A stretch of DNA of 57,627 nucleotides from Bacteroidales bacterium UBA1309 (GTDB taxonomy: Bacteria; Bacteroidota; Bacteroidia; Bacteroidales; Dysgonomonadaceae). Position numbers and translations under genes: made by a program. Positions 54,977-57,627 of this stretch are shown piece after piece (position 1 is the stretch's first letter; every line of letters starts with the position of its first letter). The DNA is taken from contig DBTT01000016.1 of the NCBI GenBank assembly GCA_002307185.1, forward strand, positions 88,579 to 146,205, read 5' to 3'. A model generated the notes under the pieces. It was not told the DNA's origin. It saw only the letters and a list, made by a program, of their open reading frames with translations, and did not search any database.

Positions 54977-55056
54977 ACACCTCCCCCCTGCCCCCTCCAA
55001 TAGAGGGGGAGCTGGCGCAAGCAACTCCCTCCCTATTGGGGAGGGCGGGGTGGGGT
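54977..55056. repeat. GC-rich inverted repeat within the gltB-gltD spacer
   Basis: Two diverged arms face each other: ACCTCCCCCCTGCCCC...AATAGAGGGGGAGC on the plus strand and a copy read on the minus strand from 55056 (ACCCCACCCCGCCC...AATAGGGAGGGAGTT). Each arm contains its own small CCTCC/GGGG palindrome. It looks like a mobile intergenic palindrome typical of Bacteroidota, inserted inside the operon. Confidence 0.7.
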
Positions 55057-55074
55057 AGAACATTAAATAGCGTT

Positions 55075-56499
55075 ATGGGAAATCCTAAAGCATTTTTAAC
55101 CGTAAAAAGAAAAGAAGCCGGCTACCGTCCTGTTCAAGAGCGCATACTTGATTTTGGTGAAGTGGAGCAAACGCTCAACACGGAAGACCGCCGCGAACAA
55201 GCAGCCCGTTGCATGGATTGTGGAATTCCATTTTGTCTCTGGGGCTGTCCGTTGGGAAACAAAATGCCGGAATGGCAAGACTATATTTACAAAGGGAATT
55301 GGAAGTTGGGCGCAGATGTGCTCCAACAAACGAACGATTTTCCTGAATTTACAGGCCGTATTTGTCCGGCTCCATGTGAAAAATCGTGTGTGTTGTCCAT
55401 ACACCGTGAGCCTGTTACAATTCGAGAAAACGAAGCGGCTGTGATGGAATTGGCATTTAATGCAGGGTTTATTCTTCCTTTGCCTCCCAAAAAGCGCACA
55501 GGGAAGAAAATAGCAGTGATTGGTTCAGGTCCTGCGGGATTGGCGGTTGCCAACCAATTGAACCGCAAAGGGCACGATGTGACTGTTTATGAAAAAAGTG
55601 CACATGTCGGTGGATTGCTCAGATACGGTATTCCTGATTTCAAGTTGAACAAAAATATCATCGAACGCCGTATTAACTTGATGACGGCGGAAGGTGTGAA
55701 ATTTGTAACCAATGCGGAAGTTGGTAAAGATATTTCGGGGAAAGAATTGCTTGACGGCAACGATGCCGTATGTTTGGCTATCGGTTCACAGGTGCCACGC
55801 GATTTGAAAGTGGAAGGCCGCGATTTGAAAGGTGTTTACTTTGCGATGGAATACCTTGGCCAGCAAAACAAGTTGGTTGGCAAAGAAGAGGTTCCCGCCG
55901 ACCAGATCATCAATGCCCGGGGAAAGAGAGTACTGGTGATTGGTGGTGGAGACACGGGTTCCGACTGTATTGGAACAGCTAACCGTCAGGAAGCTGCAAG
56001 CATTTTGCAGATTGAAATCTTGCCTAAACCGGAGGCACTGGAAAATATGGAAAACCCATGGCCAAATCCCTATCCCGTGGTATTGAAAACATCGTCCTCT
56101 CACAAGGAAGGATGCGACCGCCGCTGGTCCTTGAACACCAAACGCTTTATCGGTGAAAACGGCGTGCTGAAAGCCGTGGAATTGGTGGAAGTGGCTTGGA
56201 GCAAGGACGAGAAAGGCAATCACGTGATGTCTGAAATCGGCAAACCTGAAATCATTGAGTTTGATTTGGCATTCCTTGCTTTGGGATTCGTTCATCCGAT
56301 TCAAGAAGGTTTGTTGGCAGAATTGGGCATTCAAGTGGATGGCCGCAAGAATGTGGCGACAAACGGTTCTCGTTTGACAAGCACATCCAAGGTGTTTGGT
56401 GCAGGTGACTGCGTGAGCGGACAATCCTTGGTGGTGAAATGTATCGCTTCAGGCCGTGAAACTGCCGCACACATGGATGAATTCTTGACAAAAGAATAG
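55075..56499 (+). CDS. gltD: Glutamate synthase small subunit GltD
   Basis: A 474-residue FAD/NADPH protein that feeds electrons to GltB. It starts MGNPKAFLTVKRKEAGYRP, with the Cys clusters CMDCGIPFCLWGCP and ICPAPCEKSC for its [4Fe-4S] centres, the FAD motif GSGPAGLAVANQL and the NADP motif GGGDTGSDCIGTA. Near the end GAGDCVSGQSLVVKCIASGRE is the second FAD contact. The start at 55075 follows homologues; an in-frame ATG upstream at 55036 would translate into the repeat spacer. It is related to nfnB in this window. Ended by the terminator at 56523-56555. Confidence 0.97.
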   Translation: MGNPKAFLTVKRKEAGYRPVQERILDFGEVEQTLNTEDRREQAARCMDCGIPFCLWGCPLGNKMPEWQDYIYKGNWKLGADVLQQTNDFPEFTGRICPAPCEKSCVLSIHREPVTIRENEAAVMELAFNAGFILPLPPKKRTGKKIAVIGSGPAGLAVANQLNRKGHDVTVYEKSAHVGGLLRYGIPDFKLNKNIIERRINLMTAEGVKFVTNAEVGKDISGKELLDGNDAVCLAIGSQVPRDLKVEGRDLKGVYFAMEYLGQQNKLVGKEEVPADQIINARGKRVLVIGGGDTGSDCIGTANRQEAASILQIEILPKPEALENMENPWPNPYPVVLKTSSSHKEGCDRRWSLNTKRFIGENGVLKAVELVEVAWSKDEKGNHVMSEIGKPEIIEFDLAFLALGFVHPIQEGLLAELGIQVDGRKNVATNGSRLTSTSKVFGAGDCVSGQSLVVKCIASGRETAAHMDEFLTKE

Positions 56500-56522
56500 A
56501 ATTAGAAAATTATATATTTAGA

Positions 56523-56555
56523 AAAGACACCTCGTTTTGGGGTGTCTTTTTTATT
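56523..56555 (+). terminator. Rho-independent terminator of gltBD
   Basis: AAAGACACC pairs with GGTGTCTTT around the loop TCGTTTTG, followed by a T-run (TTTTTTATT). It starts 24 bp after the gltD stop. Confidence 0.85.
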
Positions 56556-56582
56556 GTGAGCTTATTTAACGTTGATGGGAGT

Positions 56583-56630
56583 TGGTAACAAGTGAACAAG
56601 TGATCTGGTAATCGAGTAATCATGCGAACA
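56583..56630. repeat. Degenerate 8-bp tandem repeat (AGTGAACN type), about 6 units
   Basis: Units TGGTAACA, AGTGAACA, AGTGATCT, GGTAATCG, AGTAATCA and TGCGAACA run in phase of 8. This is the same unit seen behind pdxB (33328-33359) and xylA (39643-39732). Confidence 0.65.
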
Positions 56631-56699
56631 AGATTATAAGGTTCTTGGTTACAAAAATCAGTTCGATGAATAATAAGATTTATGCATAAACAGATTTGA

Positions 56700-57260
56700 A
56701 TTCCACGCTGAGGGCGCTGCGATTTAGCTCCGCTGATTTTCAATCTCAATCGCAGATTAATAACATCGGCGGTTGAAAACCGCCGCACCCAAAGGGGCGT
56801 TGGCATCCTCTCATTATGTGGTCTTGACCTTTGCTACCCAAAAGCCGCATCTCGGCGACCACCTTAGCAACCCTGTGCGCTAGCGCAGGGTATAGGCATA
56901 AAAGCAAAAGAACGGAAGCCGCCATAGCGGCGAAAGCTATCTTGGCAATCGATGAGAGGCAATCCACAAGATTGTAGTCGCCACTGGCGCGGCTCCGGGG
57001 CACATGCTCAATCTCCTTTTCCCTGCGCTTGCGCACAGGGCTACTAATATGACGCCACTACGTGGCTAGAAATGTGTTCTCTTTTCGTGCGCAAGCCAGC
57101 TCTCCCCTTTCCTTGGGAGAGGGGTTGCCATCTTTAACTGAGGCCGGGATGCCCCCCAACAGATAGAGACGTAACACATTACGTCTCTATAGATTTACTT
57201 ATGCGCACCTTTTTTGTGTGCGCAAGCCATTCCCCTCTCTTTGGGAGAGGGGTTAGGGGT
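56700..57260. repeat. Palindrome-rich intergenic region without a convincing gene
   Basis: Several palindromes cluster here: GGCGGTTGAAAACCGCC near 56768, CCCTGTGCGCTAGCGCAGGG near 56871, and a perfect 12-bp stem ATAGAGACGTAA/TTACGTCTCTAT around CACA at 57163-57190. A direct repeat beginning GTGCGCAAGCC and ending TTGGGAGAGGGGTT occurs at 57087-57127 and 57218-57254. Two open frames on the minus strand (56510-56806 and 56746-57036) overlap the palindromes and have no family resemblance, so they are not called as genes. Confidence 0.6.
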
Positions 57261-57266
57261 GAGGCT

Positions 57267-57304
57267 AAAAAAAAATCCTTACGGGCTTCACAGCCCATAA
57301 GGAT
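57267..57304 (-). terminator. Rho-independent terminator on the minus strand near the right edge
   Basis: On the minus strand ATCCTTATGGGCT pairs with AGCCCGTAAGGAT around a 4-nt loop, directly followed by a run of nine T. The plus strand has no T-run, so it terminates leftward transcription entering from 57300-57627 or beyond. Confidence 0.75.
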
Positions 57305-57627
57305 CACAAAAAAATAAGTTTATTTACATCCCGGTTTCCAAACTTTCAATTCAAAAAATAACGTCCAAACCGGGATAAACATCATCCCCCCCAAACTTCC
57401 CAGCCTGCAAAGGGATGAACAACACAAAAACTACCTGCAAACGAGATAATCTTTGGGTGTGCCACCGTGTTGAAAGAGGAGGAGGCTACAGGGGGTGTGA
57501 CTTCGAGTCGCTGCCCAGATTAAGCCTTCAGATAGAGGAGCCTTAGCTCCTACAAAGATCCCCGTCCGCTTCACTCGGGCGATAGCGCCGGTCTATACCG
57601 CCCGGTATCGTCACCTTATATCGCCCG
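57305..57627 (-). ncRNA. Possible non-coding transcript or 3' UTR ahead of the terminator
   Basis: No coding frame of note exists on either strand here, yet the segment sits upstream of a strong minus-strand terminator. It also contains a second stem (ATCCCGGTTT/AAACCGGGAT, 57328-57337 with 57367-57376) and a cluster of stems near 57540-57620 (for example CGGGCGATA with TATCGCCCG). It matches none of tmRNA, RNase P RNA or SRP RNA by the motifs I know. It could be a structured RNA or the 3' UTR of a gene beyond the edge. Confidence 0.3.

Noticed and set aside
54133..55020. Open frame of 295 codons on the minus strand
   Set aside because: It is antisense to the 3' part of gltB, whose domains and motifs are complete.
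56746..57036. Open frame of 96 codons on the minus strand with a hydrophobic segment
   Set aside because: It runs through palindromic repeat sequence and overlaps another weak frame; likely a by-product of repeats.

Overview
The window reads as a chromosomal segment of a Bacteroidota bacterium, most likely order Bacteroidales. The main clues are a type IX secretion (CHU_C, type B) C-terminal domain, a TamL-type lipidated BamA homologue, a serine palmitoyltransferase of the Bacteroides/Porphyromonas type, a Nudix-type XylR with xylBAE, DUF4290, DUF4922 and DUF3857 proteins, and promoters that fit the Bacteroidota -7 motif TAnnTTTG. There are no rRNA genes, prophages, CRISPR arrays or intact insertion sequences.

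Region 1 (1-9494, all minus strand) is a tightly packed eight-gene peptidoglycan-sugar salvage cluster. In transcription order it encodes a two-domain family-2 glycosyltransferase, a DUF4922 HIT/GalT-like protein, an AmpG-like MFS permease with a ~200-residue periplasmic insert, NamZ exo-N-acetylmuramidase, a DUF5009 membrane protein (NagX/MurT-like), a BadF-type MurNAc/GlcNAc kinase, MurQ etherase, and the start of a long NagB-like protein that runs off the left edge. Together these would release MurNAc, import and phosphorylate it, and convert MurNAc-6-P through GlcNAc-6-P towards fructose-6-P.

Region 2 (9495-13809) is an AT-rich, gene-poor stretch with the decayed remains of a glycan-utilisation cluster: a stub of a TonB-dependent receptor N-terminus, a full-length but apparently signal-less GH3 glycosidase, and a broken PQQ-type beta-propeller gene. 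A second, solitary paralogue of the amino-sugar kinase and an SGNH esterase follow.

Region 3 (15864-28300) is housekeeping: Nudix hydrolase-rimM-DUF4290 operon, S41 peptidase, ketopantoate reductase-cupin-TamL operon, a CPA2 cation/proton antiporter and a TPR protein. In the first operon rimM directly overlaps the DUF4290 gene; in the relatives I remember, murA lies between them. With the MurNAc salvage cluster this raises the possibility of MurNAc auxotrophy, as in Tannerella forsythia.

Region 4 (28301-41500) holds tRNA-Arg(CCG), tRNA-Thr(CGT), a T9SS-secreted protein, serine palmitoyltransferase, PdxB, an orphan ModD, a pirin, and the xylRBAE xylose operon.

Region 5 (41628-57627) holds a 1253-residue TPR/DUF3857/transglutaminase protein, a GldA-like ABC ATPase, a YefM/YoeB-type toxin-antitoxin pair, the electron-bifurcating transhydrogenase genes nfnA-nfnB, ybeY, and the glutamate synthase operon gltB-gltD. 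The last 1.1 kb has no convincing gene but is rich in palindromes and ends in a minus-strand terminator that implies a transcript entering from beyond the right edge. A family of degenerate 8-bp tandem repeats (AGTGAACN-like) lies directly behind three different genes (pdxB, xylA, gltD).
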